A stretch of DNA of 64,000 nucleotides, taken from Parelaphostrongylus tenuis. Taxonomy: Eukaryota > Nematoda > Chromadorea > Rhabditida > Metastrongylidae. The DNA is taken from assembly GCA_019055375.1 (NCBI GenBank), contig JAHQIW010000890.1, positions 1 through 64,000 on the forward strand, in the 5' to 3' direction. Positions within the stretch are counted from its first letter, which is position 1; each line of letters opens with the position of its first letter. Below, in pieces: positions 10,530 through 47,665 of this stretch. Position numbers and translations under genes: made by a program. A model generated the notes under the pieces. That model worked only from the letters and a program-made list of their open reading frames with translations. It did not search any database and was not told the origin of the DNA.

Positions 10530-11580
10530 TTGGATGATCAACGTGTAGAGATACATTACATGTGACATAAATGACACGATAATAAAATTACTATAGATTA
10601 TAAATGGTTTTCAATAACATTAAAGAAGATCCTTAAGGGTTCACTGGGAGAATAGGTTTGGGTGATGAGCGCGGAACCATTTTAGGTCAGCGACCGCTAA
10701 ACACAATGAGTCGACAGTGACATTATTCATCACATTTGAGGAGTGGAAAATGTGTCATGTTTTTGTTTACCCTCACTCAATCAGTAAAAAATCGGTGCAA
10801 AAGTGATCCTTTTGCTTTTTGAAGTTTTCAATTTAATAGCGAAAAAAACTTCGTGATGCGATACTCTTCCCAACGAAATCGAAAACATTCTTTACTTATC
10901 CAGTTTGGATACCAAGATTACCAATGTCATAGCTTTTATATGGAAGTAGATACTTCATCTTTTATTTTTGTCTTGATCCTTGCTCTTTTTCTGCCCTCTC
11001 AGAGAGGTCTGGTACCACTTCGTTGGCCCGCAGCTATGCAAAGCTCGAGTTAGCAAGAGTACTGGATCAGTCATCGTGCCTTGCAAAGCATCCCTTAACC
11101 ACTGTGGTGCACTCTCTTTAGAGGCTCATAGTATCTTCGTTGGAAAGTAATCTTCTCAAGTATCCAACAGCAGATTCACTTTATGCTTACCGATAAACAC
11201 GCTGGATTATACTATGTTTATAACATAATTTTCGACTAATTTCGCAAGTGTCAGTTGCGAGGGTCACGTCGCGTCAAAAAATACCGTAGAAAAAATAGAT
11301 ATAGCCCGCCTACGTAAAATTATAGAATCATTGAAGACGAGATTCTTTAGGAAAACGTTTTTCGTGCGAGAAATAAAGGCAAATCGTCTGAGTGTGTACG
11401 AAAGTGTTGATAAAGTCGATATTCGTTAGAGGCTGAAGACACCTTAGATTCTCTTGTTTCGTAATTGATGAGGTCACCATGGTGTCTTCCAGTCCAATGT
11501 CGGTTTTCGTACGATATTCAATCATCTCCATTTTCTCGCATGCATTGACCTCAATTTCGACGGATTGTTAATGACTGAGA
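10530..11580. other. Intergenic, nothing recognised
   Basis: No supportable gene. The 66-codon frame at 10853-11053 has no start context or family signal. Confidence 0.35.
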
Positions 11581-11584
11581 ACTG

Positions 11585-11710
11585 ACTATGAAAAGATCGA
11601 CAGACGACGGGTTCTGCCCGGCTGATGAGTCTGTAAGAACGAAACACGTGTATCGGGCTGTACAAGAGCCTTTACCAGACCACATGACATGTTGGCTCAA
11701 ATAATAATGG
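11585..11710. repeat. Family D repeat fragment (ACACGTGT type)
   Basis: Contains GAAACACGTGTATCGGGCTGT and AGACCACATGACATGTTGGCT (quoted in part), matching 30540-30700, 13240-13750, 48449-48800 and 59345-59470. The motif centres on the palindrome CACGTG. Confidence 0.55.
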
Positions 11711-13230
11711 AAGGGCTTATCAATCTGTGATAAAATACCATCTCAGTCGTCTGTCATCTCGTTCATCTTGAGTGTTGTGCTAATAAAATGGCCCATTTAT
11801 TCATACTTTGGAATCAATCAATCGGAACTAATATAAACACGATAATTGCTTTTTCATATAAACTATAAACACTATCCGGCTATGTAACATTTTATTTCTT
11901 CGTGCACATCATCTCTGGCAGCCCAAGTGAGTCAAAGATTAGATGGTCCATTTCCCATTCCGTTTCATAAGATACTTCATAATAAAACAGTTTGAGACAC
12001 ATTATATAACCCTAGGCGCCCTTTGAACTAGCTTCCATAGTGATTAGATTCAGGACCCCAGCGATAAACTTGAGAACGAGCTTGTAGGCATAAAATGATC
12101 CCGATGCTGTGTGGGCTTCCAACTTTTCTATGTGCCATTCGAGAGATTCTGGCGGGTGATTTTTTTTCTTTTTTTTGCAGTTTCAATCAATTCCTTTACT
12201 TTTTGTCATATATGTCTTCTTTCATCGCTTATACGTTTGCTTTTCATAGGTTCAGTGGCAGAGTAAGTGTGAAACAACGTGTTAGCTCTCAGAATCTGCA
12301 TGTAATTTTGGTCAAAAGCTTGGGGTTAAACAAACTGGTGAGAAATTGATTCTATTCTTTTTTCGCTACTAGGTTACTCCAGGTATTCTCGGGAAAAGCG
12401 TCTTAAGCAACCACTAAGTGTAGGCTGTGTTTTCTCATCCGCAAACAGCAATCCTTATTTGAGAGCAGATAATGCAGATCCTCAAAGATCAAATGGCTCA
12501 TAAAACATGCCGTCTATAAACAAACCGTTTACGACATTGGAGTAAAACTCTTCTTCACAGGTGACATAGTAGAGAAGCTGGCATCGTTGGTGTCTGTTTC
12601 AACAGAATCTTGAAGGCGGAACATTGATTTCATTGAATAATTGAAGAGTTGACCCTCTCATATTTTAGGATTGAAAAAAGCTTTATTCAAGATACGTCTC
12701 AATGGCTTATCGTGGAAGGGAGCTGATGTAAGGCAGTGCAAAACCAGAGATTCGTCCTTCATGCAAAGTTCTAACATGGAAAGGGAATGTACCAATATGA
12801 GTGTGGTTAGTTTCAAATTTTTGCAATAGAAGTAAAATTAAGTCTTAAACGCCTGTAACATTTCAACGATTTGCTATATTATCGACTGCTTCTTGAAATC
12901 TCCTCTAGAGACTTCAGTACATCCCGACAGATTGTTCTTGAGGCTTTCAAAGCTTTGCTATTTGTCAGTGACTTAGGTACGTTTCTGCAGTTTCGTCTAC
13001 TAGTCAGAGACACACACCTCTTGCACCGGTTGGGGAGACACAGAATATCAAGACCAGATAACGTGAAATGTTGTCTGAGGCGTTTTTTCAGTTAATAGCT
13101 TGCGGCTTTTCATTAATTAAGCCGCTGACACATACCAACCTCAAAAAGGCTTAAGAACAGTCTATGGGAGTTTCAAGATCTTTTATAGAACGTTTTTTTC
13201 CGCAATCGATTATTAGATAATATCATACCA
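11711..13230. other. Intergenic, nothing recognised
   Basis: A T-rich plus-strand frame (12095-12349) has hydrophobic content but no splice or start context; I do not call it. Confidence 0.35.
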
Positions 13231-13239
13231 TTCGTTTCG

Positions 13240-13750
13240 AATGTTTTCTTAAGACCACTCTCAAATCTCAATGTGTCTGGTAGTGTTATGGGCGCTAATA
13301 CTGTGCAATACACGTGTCTCGGCCTTACAGCCTCGTCAGTTGCACAGTGTCTTTCGCACATCTGGGTTACTCTATATTAAGGACATTATGGGACTGACGC
13401 AGAAGTGTCCATAACAGACCACATGGATGGCTCAAAAATAACCATCAAGCATATCGAAAGTTGACCTTATTGATCGTGGTCTTAAGAAAGCACTCGAAAC
13501 GAATGGTATGATATTTCACGGTTATCAGGCAGGAACGATAATGCACAACATGACTTTTTTGGTGATTCTTCTCACTTGACGGTGCCTGTAAATATTACGT
13601 CTGAGATTCATCTTTGTACGGGGATTCTCCACCAAAAGGGATTGCCTCAGGCAAAAGGCACCGTGCAACTGACGAGGCTGCAAGGTCGAAAGACGTGTAT
13701 TGCACTCTGTGTGCCCATAACAGACCATATGCATGGCTCAAAAATAACTA
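13240..13750. repeat. Family D fold-back element
   Basis: The left part contains GTGCAATACACGTGTCTCGG then CAGCCTCGTCAGTTGCAC. The right part (13650-13740) contains the reverse: GTGCAACTGACGAGGCTG then AAAGACGTGTATTGCAC. A further partial copy is at 13400-13500. The inverted halves suggest a MITE or fold-back transposon. Confidence 0.6.
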
Positions 13751-14328
13751 TCAGGCAAATAAGGTAATTTATTGCTTTCATACTTGCTTATAAATTCGTT
13801 GTAGTCCAAAAAATGATTGTGTCGTCTCACATTGACCTAGGACCCATTAAGGATTTTATTTTGCTTCTTCTGCATTTGTCACGATTCTGTTCAGATTGTT
13901 CTACATCTTTCTACTTGATTGCTTTAAACAGCTGTTCACTACATAAAGAATAAAATTTGGGTGCTTTAAAATACTCCTTTTTACCTCGATAGATCATTTG
14001 TTCTCTGATATGAACTCTTTGAGGCCCGCCTTTCTTGACTCCTTCTAGAACCATGCAGATAAATTAGGACAACGCTCACTATGGATCTCAAAGGTTGGAA
14101 AATAACTTGTAGATTTGATATTAAGAACTTAAGCGCACGTTTCGTGTATACCTTTTCACATGACGTCAAAGCGGAGATTTTATTCGATTCTGCTTTGTTG
14201 ATCGATTGAAACAATCACTAACAACGACTCAAAAAATATACAAGCATTCAAAAGTGCTGCGAGAACGAAAAAAAAACAAATCTATGATTATTTTACAAAG
14301 CATACTGATGAGGTACTAACCGCCGATA

Positions 14329-14380
14329 CGGTTAGGTTCGCAATGAACTTCTCGACAACGGGTTCACTAATACCTAACCG
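14329..14380. repeat. Imperfect hairpin
   Basis: CGGTTAGGTTCGCAATGAAC (14329-14348) pairs imperfectly with GTTCACTAATACCTAACCG (14362-14380) around a 13-nt loop; unattributed. Confidence 0.4.
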
Positions 14381-14607
14381 TTGATGATTCCCGCGTCATA
14401 GCAAATAAGATTTAGATTCAAGAAAAGTCTGAACATAAAAGGAACAACGCAGTAAGGACGCTACAGCAGTCGCTAAAGTAGACATCCGATGGCAAAATGA
14501 GACGTAACTAACGGCAGTATAACGAATCTCGTACGGATTCTCGTCTCATGAAATTATGGCTCTAAGCAACGGAACCACCACTAAGCTGTGTTGACAGCCA
14601 TAAACTC

Positions 14608-14690
14608 ATTCACACACTCACGCATACCCATACACACATGCATACACACACAGACACACGTACACACACATACACATACATATAAAATAA
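14608..14690. repeat. Degenerate CA/TA microsatellite
   Basis: Mixed CACA, CATA and ACAT units over about 80 nt. Confidence 0.8.
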
Positions 14691-14699
14691 ATATTCAAG

Positions 14700-15545
14700 A
14701 GTGGTTCTTCATAGACGGGGACTATGTACAGTGTAGGGTATCATCGCAATTAGAAATCTGAACTGAGCAAATTTACATGAATCGGTGACGATTCACCGCC
14801 ACCCACGAAGGCGGCACATCAAACCGAACGAAAGTGAATAAAATGTAACGTGAGCAATATAATAAATGGTCCACATTGGAAAAAAGACTACAAAACGTCA
14901 AAGAGCAGGATGTTGTCGTGATGTTTTTACGGACATTATATCGGTCGGACTCTTCGATTTGAGCGTAGCATTCTATATCTGTCTACTGGACCGTATGCTA
15001 CCAGACCCTGAATTATAACAAATTCAACCATAAAAAAACAGATCTAAAAATTTTCAAGAATAAAAAAACGGTGGAAAATTCAAAATGAGTATAATACGAA
15101 ATTCTCATTTCTCATGTTCTAATAAAACTTGATAGTCGCAACTGCAAACCAAAAAACATCAGAGGCTTTGTGACAGAGCTCTTGCGAACAGAAGGCCTGT
15201 CCGCCAGCACTCTTTCATAATTCTATCCATCGCTGGCAAATTTGATAATTCCAAAATATCTCTCAGAATACGATTTTTATGACAAATCGTGGCTGTGTGG
15301 TACGGAATGTGCGGAAGTTTGTTCAGACATAACTTCTGTGCTCCAGTAAGAAAATGAGTAGAAACATTAGTGGTTCATAATTGAAACCTTCTTCACGTCA
15401 ACCAGATTTTCCTATACATGAACCGCGTCCACCGCTAACGGAAGTTGTTAGAAATCTCACTTCCCGTGAACTTACGTGTCATTGCAATTTTCAAAGCGGA
15501 ACTAACAGCTTAAGCCCCAAATGGGGCAGCACTATTTAGTGTCAC
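14700..15545. other. Intergenic, nothing recognised
   Basis: No supportable gene or repeat; contains an isolated A-box-free stretch and poly-A patches. Confidence 0.35.
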
Positions 15546-15557
15546 TTTTATTTATGC
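15546..15557 (-). terminator. Possible PMCA polyadenylation signal
   Basis: The first clear AATAAA I find on the minus strand downstream of the PMCA stop is in ATAAATAAAAGT here, about 960 nt past the stop. A 1-kb 3' UTR would be long for a nematode, and a variant hexamer closer to the stop may be used instead. Confidence 0.25.
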
Positions 15558-15804
15558 ACTTTTCTACTTCATTCGATTCGCCTCCATGAAACGACTACGA
15601 AGACTAATATCTCATAAAGCAATAATTGGTGTGAGAATTCGATTCGCCTTGTTTGGATGTAATGAAGGCGGAAATGCTGAAACGTTTGGCACAACAAGGA
15701 TTTGTAACAACCCGGTAGGATAGGACTAACGATTCAAGACATTCATTATCCACGAAGAGCTCAAAAAAGAGTTCGGTATGGGGGACCACTGTGAAATTAT
15801 ACTT

Positions 15805-15921
15805 CTTCCTCTCTTTTCTCCCACCCTCTCTTTCTTCTCTCTCTCCCTCTCTCTTTCTCTTTCTCTTTCTCTTCTCTTTCTCTTTCTCTTTCTCTTTCTC
15901 TTTCTTCTCTCTCTCTCTTTA
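15805..15921. repeat. CT/TTTCTC microsatellite
   Basis: Pyrimidine tract built of CTCTCT and CTTTCT units. It creates low-complexity open frames on both strands (Leu/Ser on plus, Arg/Glu/Lys on minus) that are not genes. Confidence 0.9.
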
Positions 15922-16218
15922 TGGTGTTGCCATCTCGTGCGATGGCAGAAAGGATTCACCCTAGTACTTGTTGAGTTGTAATGAACAGCTCAAAGAAAAT
16001 TCGTTGTCGTGGCACAACGAAAGGTGATGCTGTTTACTCTACAGAAAATTCAAAATCAATCTAATTTTTCACTACTAGGAGACTGATTTCTTTTGCTAAT
16101 AATAATGGGATTGAAGGAATCTCAAGGAAAGTAAAATTTTCACTTGCGGTTCAGAGCCGATTCGAATTGGAGTTTTCAGTAAGAAATTTTACTTTTTTTT
16201 TGTTTTTTTGTTTTTGTG

Positions 16219-16303
16219 TAACAATGTCGTATAGCCCCAGCGTGTTGCAGTAACAATAGCACGCTGGGGATTGACGCCATTGTTAGACGCAACACGCTGG
16301 AGG
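16219..16303. repeat. CCCCAGCGTG hairpin with a third copy
   Basis: CCCCAGCGTG (16235-16244) and CACGCTGGGG (16260-16269) are a perfect 10-bp inverted pair. A third copy, GCAACACGCTGGAGGG (about 16288-16303), can also pair with the left arm. It lies about 215-280 nt beyond the PMCA stop, so it may be in the 3' UTR. Confidence 0.65.
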
Positions 16304-16516
16304 GTTAGATATGCAGAGGGTTGGGGTCCAGGGTGCCGCAAGGATTGGACAAAACGTCACACATTAACCCATTCCGCTTTGTTTGTGTATTTTCCGCAGT
16401 ACAAAAGGTGACGACTTGAGAAACCTCAGCACATTCCTAATGTGATTCACTCTGTCTAACTACATGTCTGTGAACTTTCTACTGTAAACGTAAGAATTCT
16501 GGAATAAAAAAAAGTT

Positions 16517-40917
<24,401 letters not shown>

Positions 40918-40932
40918 ATCCACCCACTGAAA
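40918..40932 (-). promoter_or_regulatory. Splice or trans-splice acceptor in front of the PMCA start codon
   Basis: Reading the minus strand, TTTCAG (40932-40927) is followed by nine bases and the PMCA ATG. Nematode mRNAs commonly receive SL1 a few bases before the ATG, so this is a good SL acceptor. It could equally be a cis acceptor for an upstream exon. The sequence alone does not decide. Confidence 0.6.
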
Positions 40933-41467
40933 GACTGATTGAATCACAGAGGCTAAGAAATTTGGGGAAAAAACGACGACTGATTACAGTAGGAAAAACC
41001 TTTCATACTATCAAATCATATAACATTGCTAGGAGACAATTTTAGGATGGCAGAAATCAATACATCCTTCTCAGAGAATCATTACCTTTACATCGACTTC
41101 AGCAGTAAAGTCGTCTTAGTAAGAACATAAAAAGTTCTGTTCGTTGTTCTCCATAGACGGACATGAATCAATTCATTAGAGATTGTATTGACTCAAAATC
41201 AATCCAATTAAAGATGTCTGAAGAGAATGAAGGAAAAACTGGAACACAGCACATCGATCATCAAAGCAGCGATCACTTCCTAATAAGGAAACTCTATCAC
41301 TAATCATTATCAGTAATTATGGAGGAAATCACCGAGACGAATCGATCAGATCACTTCTTCTTTTAGCGAAGTTTTAGAGTTCATCTAATCAAGTTTAACG
41401 ATCGTACAGAGGTATGACACTGAAGAACATCGTATGTTAAATTGATAGTGGAAAACAACGATATAGT

Positions 41468-41545
41468 TGACTCTCTCTCTCCCTCTCTCTCCCTCTCCCT
41501 CTCTCTCTCTTCTCTCTCTCTTTTTCTCTCTCCTTCTCTCGTAAA
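41468..41545. repeat. CT/GA microsatellite upstream of PMCA
   Basis: CTCTCT/CCTCTCT tract, GA-rich on the PMCA strand, about 0.55 kb upstream of the start codon. It makes spurious Arg/Glu open frames. Confidence 0.9.
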
Positions 41546-41549
41546 CCAG

Positions 41550-43680
41550 ACTGATGCTGATGTTTTAGACAAGAATAGGAGAGAGCGATGGATAGAGATG
41601 TAGTGCGACCGATGAGATGGTGTTGTGATGAGAGGTGTCGATGAAAAATGTGACGATGGTAACTAAGCATTCATCTAGTGATAGTTCTTAGCTGATGAGA
41701 TTGTCGTTAAGACGAAAAACAGCACCCCACAAAGAACGAACGACAGCATAGAGCTTGTCGTCGATGATGAAACCTCTCCATTTTATCAATATAGATGGAT
41801 TCTTTTCTACGAATAGAGCATGAATAGAAACGACGAAGAGATAGGCACTCTAAAATGATACACAGAAGTTTCTACTGCATGGTATAAGTGATTGAATAAC
41901 GTTCAAAGGTCTAGCGAAGTATCACGTCAAGACTTTTGTCCTCTCAGATAAGTCTGATAGTAGATTGCTGATCCAGGAGGTTAATAAGAATTATGGCGGG
42001 GTACTAAAAACCTGCTGATCGTCTTTTGGGTCTCTCACCGCTAGCCACTGCGCTGCGTGTACCCCGTTAACAGAGACCGTTTAAAAATCATCTTTTAATT
42101 ACTATTCGGAAGATTTTTGAGAATATCTATGTAAGAATTAGGCCATGAAATCATGACTATAGAAAGTGATTTGTCTTATGTGAGACCATTTTCGTATCGT
42201 TTTGATTCCTTTTTTTTCCAAAACTTTCAGAGTCCTGCATGTTGATGAACAGGTATCGCATGAAATACAAATGCTATACAATAAGCGAAATCACTGGCAG
42301 GACATCGAAATCTTTCGCTATAGGATAACTACAAGGTATCGGATTAGTCTCTAGAAGGAAAAAACTGCCTCAGAGGAAGTCTCTTTCAAATTGGCTTTGA
42401 TAAATGCATAACAATATGGCTAATTCAATGATTATGAAGCGGATCCTACTGTGAATGTCTCACCTTCAATAAATCTTGAATGACGCTGACTTTCCTTCAC
42501 TTAATAGCAGTTAGAGACCTTAAGACCTAACAAACTTATGTGAGAGAGGAGATTTTGCATCTCTGTTCTGATCACACTTCAGTTCATCTTGAACATCATT
42601 TTCATCTTACTTCTTGGGTTAAGATTGAGAGAATCTTGGCAAAAAAAACTTTAAGAAACTCAATACCGGCCAACAATTACCCTCTTCATTTATTGAGGCT
42701 GATGGCTGAAAAAAGCTAACAAGGAAGAATATGGATTCTAATCAGTTTACTTCACTTAGTGCAATTCACTGTTAATAAGGCATTTCTTGTTTTGAAAAAA
42801 AGGCTAATTAGAGCGGAAACTCATGCTTGAAATCAATATATGTTGCCGCAATTACGCCAAAAAAACTGATTTTTCCTAGATTTCAGTACTCAGCACAATG
42901 GTAATTCATTGTAGGGAACGTTGGAATGATATAAAAGACAAAGATAAGTGGATTTTTCTTACATTTCAAAGTATTCGAAGATATGTAGGTGGCACTAAAT
43001 GACAAAAGATCACTACTATTTTTGGATCATTTTTGCTAGCAGTTACCTCGTCAACGAGCTTAACAAATCTTTTATCGATAGAAGTTTTTTCCGCGAGGAA
43101 AAACGAGAAAAAATGAATAGAACGAGATGCTTCAAAAGTAACATTAGAGCAGACTTGAAAATTTATGATCATTTAAAGCATAGAAAACATCCACTACTTT
43201 CTTCTAGCAGTACTATTGCTGGGAATCGCCGTTAGTTTTTTAATAAGCAGAGATTGAACGATGAGCAGTCTTTTATGACAAAATTTAGAATACACTTGGC
43301 ATCGATGACACAAAAACAACAGAGGCACAATCGTCGTGTTGAGAGCCTGATTAATAAGTGAGTGGAGGAGAATGTCGAAGCATGACGAGGATAATCCGTT
43401 CTAGTCGTATCCCACTACTCACCACCTTCGTCTTGCCCTTTAGTTCCCTCTCGCCATATTGCTGACGATCTCGGCAATTATGCCCAAGCCTTTCCGGACT
43501 AACTCAATAATGATCTCTATAAGTACAAGTTGGAAGTTCTGGTAAGAACAGAGGTTAAGGGATAAAATGTTCGGCAGTGATCTATCTCATAAAATTGAGA
43601 TGCGCATTCGGCTCGTTTCGGAGTGCTGTAGAGGTGATTGAACACATGTTTGGCTTATACAGCATATTTTAGATCCACCA
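41550..43680. other. Upstream intergenic or 5' intron region
   Basis: No confident gene. A minus-strand A-box-like CGCAGTGGCTAGCGG lies at about 42040-42060 (partial SINE). Confidence 0.35.
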
Positions 43681-44058
43681 ATGTCTCAGTATTTTTCTTC
43701 TCTGGAAATGAAAGATACCAATGTTTTGACTATGAAAGAAGGAATGGTTTGGTCAGTTCGTGTTGTACTATTAGACCGACGACCATGTATGCCCTGTAAG
43801 GCATCTCTAACCAAAAAATTACACACGCTCGTTATTTCGGTAGTAGTAGTGGATCCGCAGCAAAAGTATGATAAAAAGCGCTTCATCACAGGAACATTCA
43901 AGACTATAAATGTTGGTGAAGAAAGATTACTTTTATTGAAAAATTCAAGGATTTGGCATGAAGTAGACACTTCCAGCATCGAATGGACATCTAAAGAAAT
44001 CTCTCACAAGAAGCTTGCAAAACTTCACCAAATTTGGAGAACATTTTCAAGGCTTTGA
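43681..44058 (+). CDS. Unassigned 125-codon ORF
   Basis: One of the longer open frames outside the pump. It includes RRPCMPCKASLTKKLHTLVI and ends WRTFSRL. I see no signal peptide, domain or flanking splice site. It lies in repeat-bearing intergenic DNA and may be a chance ORF or decayed transposon. Confidence 0.12.
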   Translation: MSQYFSSLEMKDTNVLTMKEGMVWSVRVVLLDRRPCMPCKASLTKKLHTLVISVVVVDPQQKYDKKRFITGTFKTINVGEERLLLLKNSRIWHEVDTSSIEWTSKEISHKKLAKLHQIWRTFSRL

Positions 44059-44454
44059 ATGTAAATGTCAAATTTGATGAGCGTCACGCATCAGCTAATT
44101 AAGAAATTTTTTACGGCTCAATTATATCGGATTTTCACTCCTGTTCGCCTTACTCAACTCAAATATTCTTCATAAGAAGATTGAAAAGAAAAACAACTTA
44201 TCTTTATGAAGCCAGAAGATTAAAAAAAGACAAAACACTATTAAAAACGAGGAAATCAATGCTGTTGTAGATGTACGCTATGGAAAGCTCATGTAAGCTC
44301 CGCGAAAAATTCTGGGAAATCGATGAAACCGGTGCATAGTAGGCATGATCATGGTCTTAAATAACGACTGAAATGAATGGTGAGTGAATAGTAAGAAAGC
44401 GGTCATTGCTATTCGGACCTGTAAGTGAAGCTCTCCATGAGTAAAAATTTGATA

Positions 44455-44720
44455 CAGTAGTGAGTTACATTAAACTTTATTCGACAGCTGACGTTTCGCC
44501 AGTTCGCCTTCTTCAAAACTTGGAAAGGTCAAATTGTCCGCATCCGATAAGCCGAACACCTCCAATACTCCCTTAGAAAAAACCACCAGACCTAGATTTC
44601 AATCGCATCAAGCACAAAATCAACTCTCAACATACTCACCGCTTTTTATTTGTGTTCCACCGAATGATTCAAGTGGAGACCACCGGAAGGAGATCACATA
44701 GGCTCGTAATGCACCTTACC
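44455..44720 (+). repeat. Family C element copy
   Basis: Shares with 39559-39934 the phrases AACACCTCCA, CCTAGATTTCAATCG-CATCAAGCA, CAACATACTCACCGCTTTTT and TTCAAGTGGAGACCACCG, preceded by GACAGCTGACGTTTCGCC. Confidence 0.6.
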
Positions 44721-44729
44721 CATTAAAAT

Positions 44730-47070
44730 AACAGAAATTGTATTGAAGCATGCCGAGGTTGATAGACAGTAGGTCTTGGGAACAGTAGTGAGTAATATAA
44801 GTAAACGTTATACGTCGTGCTTTTATGTTCTGTCTATTAACGATTGGCCCCCAAGCGAGATAAGTAGAGCTTGCTTTTCGGCGTGCATTCACCTGGTGAG
44901 TTAGTGATGGATTTGCGTAATAGACCAAAAACCACTACGCGTTTTCGCTCAAATGCAGATGAATTCAGGAACTACCTCCGTGTTGACATAGTATTTACAT
45001 GCATGAAGTGTGGCTAACATTTAACAATTGAGTTTCACCCTCTGTTTCGGAAAATCGTGTAAGCATACACAGTTTCTATGACAGAGCACTTCCTTCCCAC
45101 GCATTGGTGTGTACTTCAGCTTGAGATAGAGCGAAAAATGATAATCTTTTGAAATGAGGATTCACAAAAAACCTCTGCCGCTCTCTCTCCGCTGTGGGGA
45201 AAAACGAAGACAACTGGACAATTTTGGTTCACGTCTGAGTGGTATCTCTCAAGTAGGTTGATATCTATATAGTAACAAAGTATACATAAGGTAACCGTCA
45301 CATCAGTGATTAAATATTGTTCTTAGGTCAATCCTCATAGATTATATGAGACTATGCATATGAGAGCCGAAATTTTTATTTTGGATTGATATCCCAAAGG
45401 AATCCATAAAGGAATATTTAGTATTGGACTTTTTTTAGTAACTATCACCGGGACACTAAATTGAATACAGATTGACCAAAATGTCCCACTAGCAGACTTT
45501 TAGATATTCATGGCTTCCTCTGTTCTATACTCTAATCAAACAGAATATGAATGCTAACAAGCGTATGATTTGGTCCAATTAAATCAAATTCCTGGTTTTC
45601 CGCACTCCGTCTGTGGCCAATTCACGACCTCCGATAGCAGAGATTTCTCCTATGCAATTTGCACCAAACTCTCACCAATTTTATCCTCTTCTTGATCAAG
45701 TATCGTCATTTGGTTATCGAAGTGCATCAATAAATCCTAAGCACAAATGACTCAGATATTTGCTCTTCAGTAACAGTGACTTTGCCTACCTTGCTGACAG
45801 GGATTCCAAGTTCAAAATTGCTCTGAATAATCAGCTAAGTTGATGCTGCAAGTGAAAATCCAATTTGCGATGCTTTATTGAACACGAGTTTTGGCGACTC
45901 AACAACGAACATCAAGAATTCCTTCATGTCAACGAACATCAAGAATTTTTTTCCCAGTCTCACCCCCATTTCCGCTTGTTAAGCTCATCTTGATCGATTA
46001 TGAGATAAGACCTTTGCTGTCATCCAATCCCTCCAGCATCCGTCCAAGCTTCGACTTTCACATGCATATTAGGTGTTTGGATGCAATAAATGGGAAATAC
46101 AATAACTTTCTTGAGGCCACCAATAAGTTGTATGACTGTTATTGTCCTTCTAGACAGAGTCATTACAAATTCGTCGACTCCATGTCGACATGGGGATAAT
46201 TTACCTGAGTCTCGGTATCGAACCAAAGATCCCACGACTACTGCAGTGCACTTCCAAAAAGTGCGCCACGTACATCATTAAATCACTATTAAATCACTAC
46301 AGGAGGCTGTTCCCAAATGAAAAGACATTCTCAAGTGAATCAGCAGCGTCCGTAATGGATTTGAAATGAAATAATATATAAAATGACTCCAAATTGTAAA
46401 GTTGTCACGAGGAAATCTCTACTCGAAGTCTCGAAAAAAGACACTCTTGAATCTACTTTTAGCTTATTGTCTTTACAATTTGGCGTTCTCTTGGAATTTT
46501 TCAAAGCTTTGAATCACCTAGGCTGTACAAATCACTGAACGACAGATTATTCGAAATCGGATTACTTTAATATATCTCCACTGTATTCCATTAGTTCGCG
46601 CCGAAGAGCCACGTCCTACTCTTAAGTAGGGACATACTGAGATCGATGAAACTAACCGGTAATAACCTACGCAGAAGATCACATTGGATCGAAATCACCT
46701 TGGGTTTCAAGAACAAATAGTGAATTGTGAACAATAATGGAAGTATGGAAGAGAAATGAATTTATTAGACAGAAATCTGAGAAGATTTCCTAGTAATTAG
46801 TGAACTTTCGTGTTTGACGACACGTCTGCCAGCGCGAGCCAATGAATCAAATTTGAACGGCAAAATACAAAGATTTATACAAATGTAAATGAACACGTAG
46901 CGAAAATAAAGCTAAATAAACAAATGAAAAGCAGTAGGTTATAGAAAGTATGATGAAAAGTGAACCAATAAAGGATATTATTAGACGATGCCTCCATAAA
47001 AGTTTAATGTCACTCTTATCATGTGATTTGCGAGTTATGTTGAACAAAGCTTCTGAAATGCCATCGTCCC
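44730..47070. other. Intergenic, nothing confident
   Basis: Includes a short family match near 44740-44765 (GCCGAGGTTGATAGACAGTA, cf. 22880-22910). The plus-strand frames at 45891-46281 have no start context or domain. Confidence 0.35.
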
Positions 47071-47079
47071 CTCCTCCTC

Positions 47080-47129
47080 TATCTCAAAGAGAGAAAGAGA
47101 GAGAGAGAGGAGAGGGAGAGAGAAAAGAG

Positions 47130-47166
<37 letters not shown>
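47080..47166. repeat. GA microsatellite
   Basis: GAGAGA/GAAAGA tract; source of low-complexity Arg/Glu frames on plus and Ser/Leu on minus. Confidence 0.9.
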
Positions 47167-47169
<3 letters not shown>

Positions 47170-47404
47170 AAGTGCGCAACACAGATATTCTTGGTGAAAA
47201 ATCAAAAATTCCTGATCATAATCGAAAGGATAACTCTTCAAGGCTCCAGAGAAAAATTCATATCGCAGATGTCTTCACCGTTCACCGTAATAAATGATAT
47301 ATCATAGCATCTGATCGAATTGTATGCCAGCAATGTAACCGGAAATCGATGGAATAATTGACGCAGTAATTCACTTTCGAACCACTCCCCATAGCGGATC
47401 AAGT

Positions 47405-47665
47405 ACATATCGGCGGCGTAGTGGCGGTAGTGGCGGCAGTGACGGCGGCGGTGACAAAACCGGAGAACGTTAACATCTGATCTGTCTACAATCAACTGAC
47501 ATCATTTGACATGACATAGTCAATCTGATAAATTGTCATCGCCAATGAGAGATGTCACCACTGTCACCATGAACGCTAACGTCGTCGGGTTCACCATCAT
47601 CGTTCTCATTCGTCCTCGTCGCCCTCGCCGTCGCCGTCGTCATAATCATCGCATTCAGCAACATT
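47405..47665. repeat. Two trinucleotide-rich patches
   Basis: GGCGGCGTAGTGGCGGTAGT-type repeats at 47410-47456, and TCGTCGCCCTCGCCGTCGCC-type repeats at 47605-47645. A related patch, GTCGTCGTTGTCGTCC, is at about 48127-48150. No splice context supports coding. Confidence 0.7.

Noticed and set aside
15726..15981. Arg/Glu- and Leu/Ser-rich frames on both strands
   Set aside because: Pure consequence of the CT/GA microsatellite; the same applies at 41381-41670, 46950-47297 and 60162-60372.
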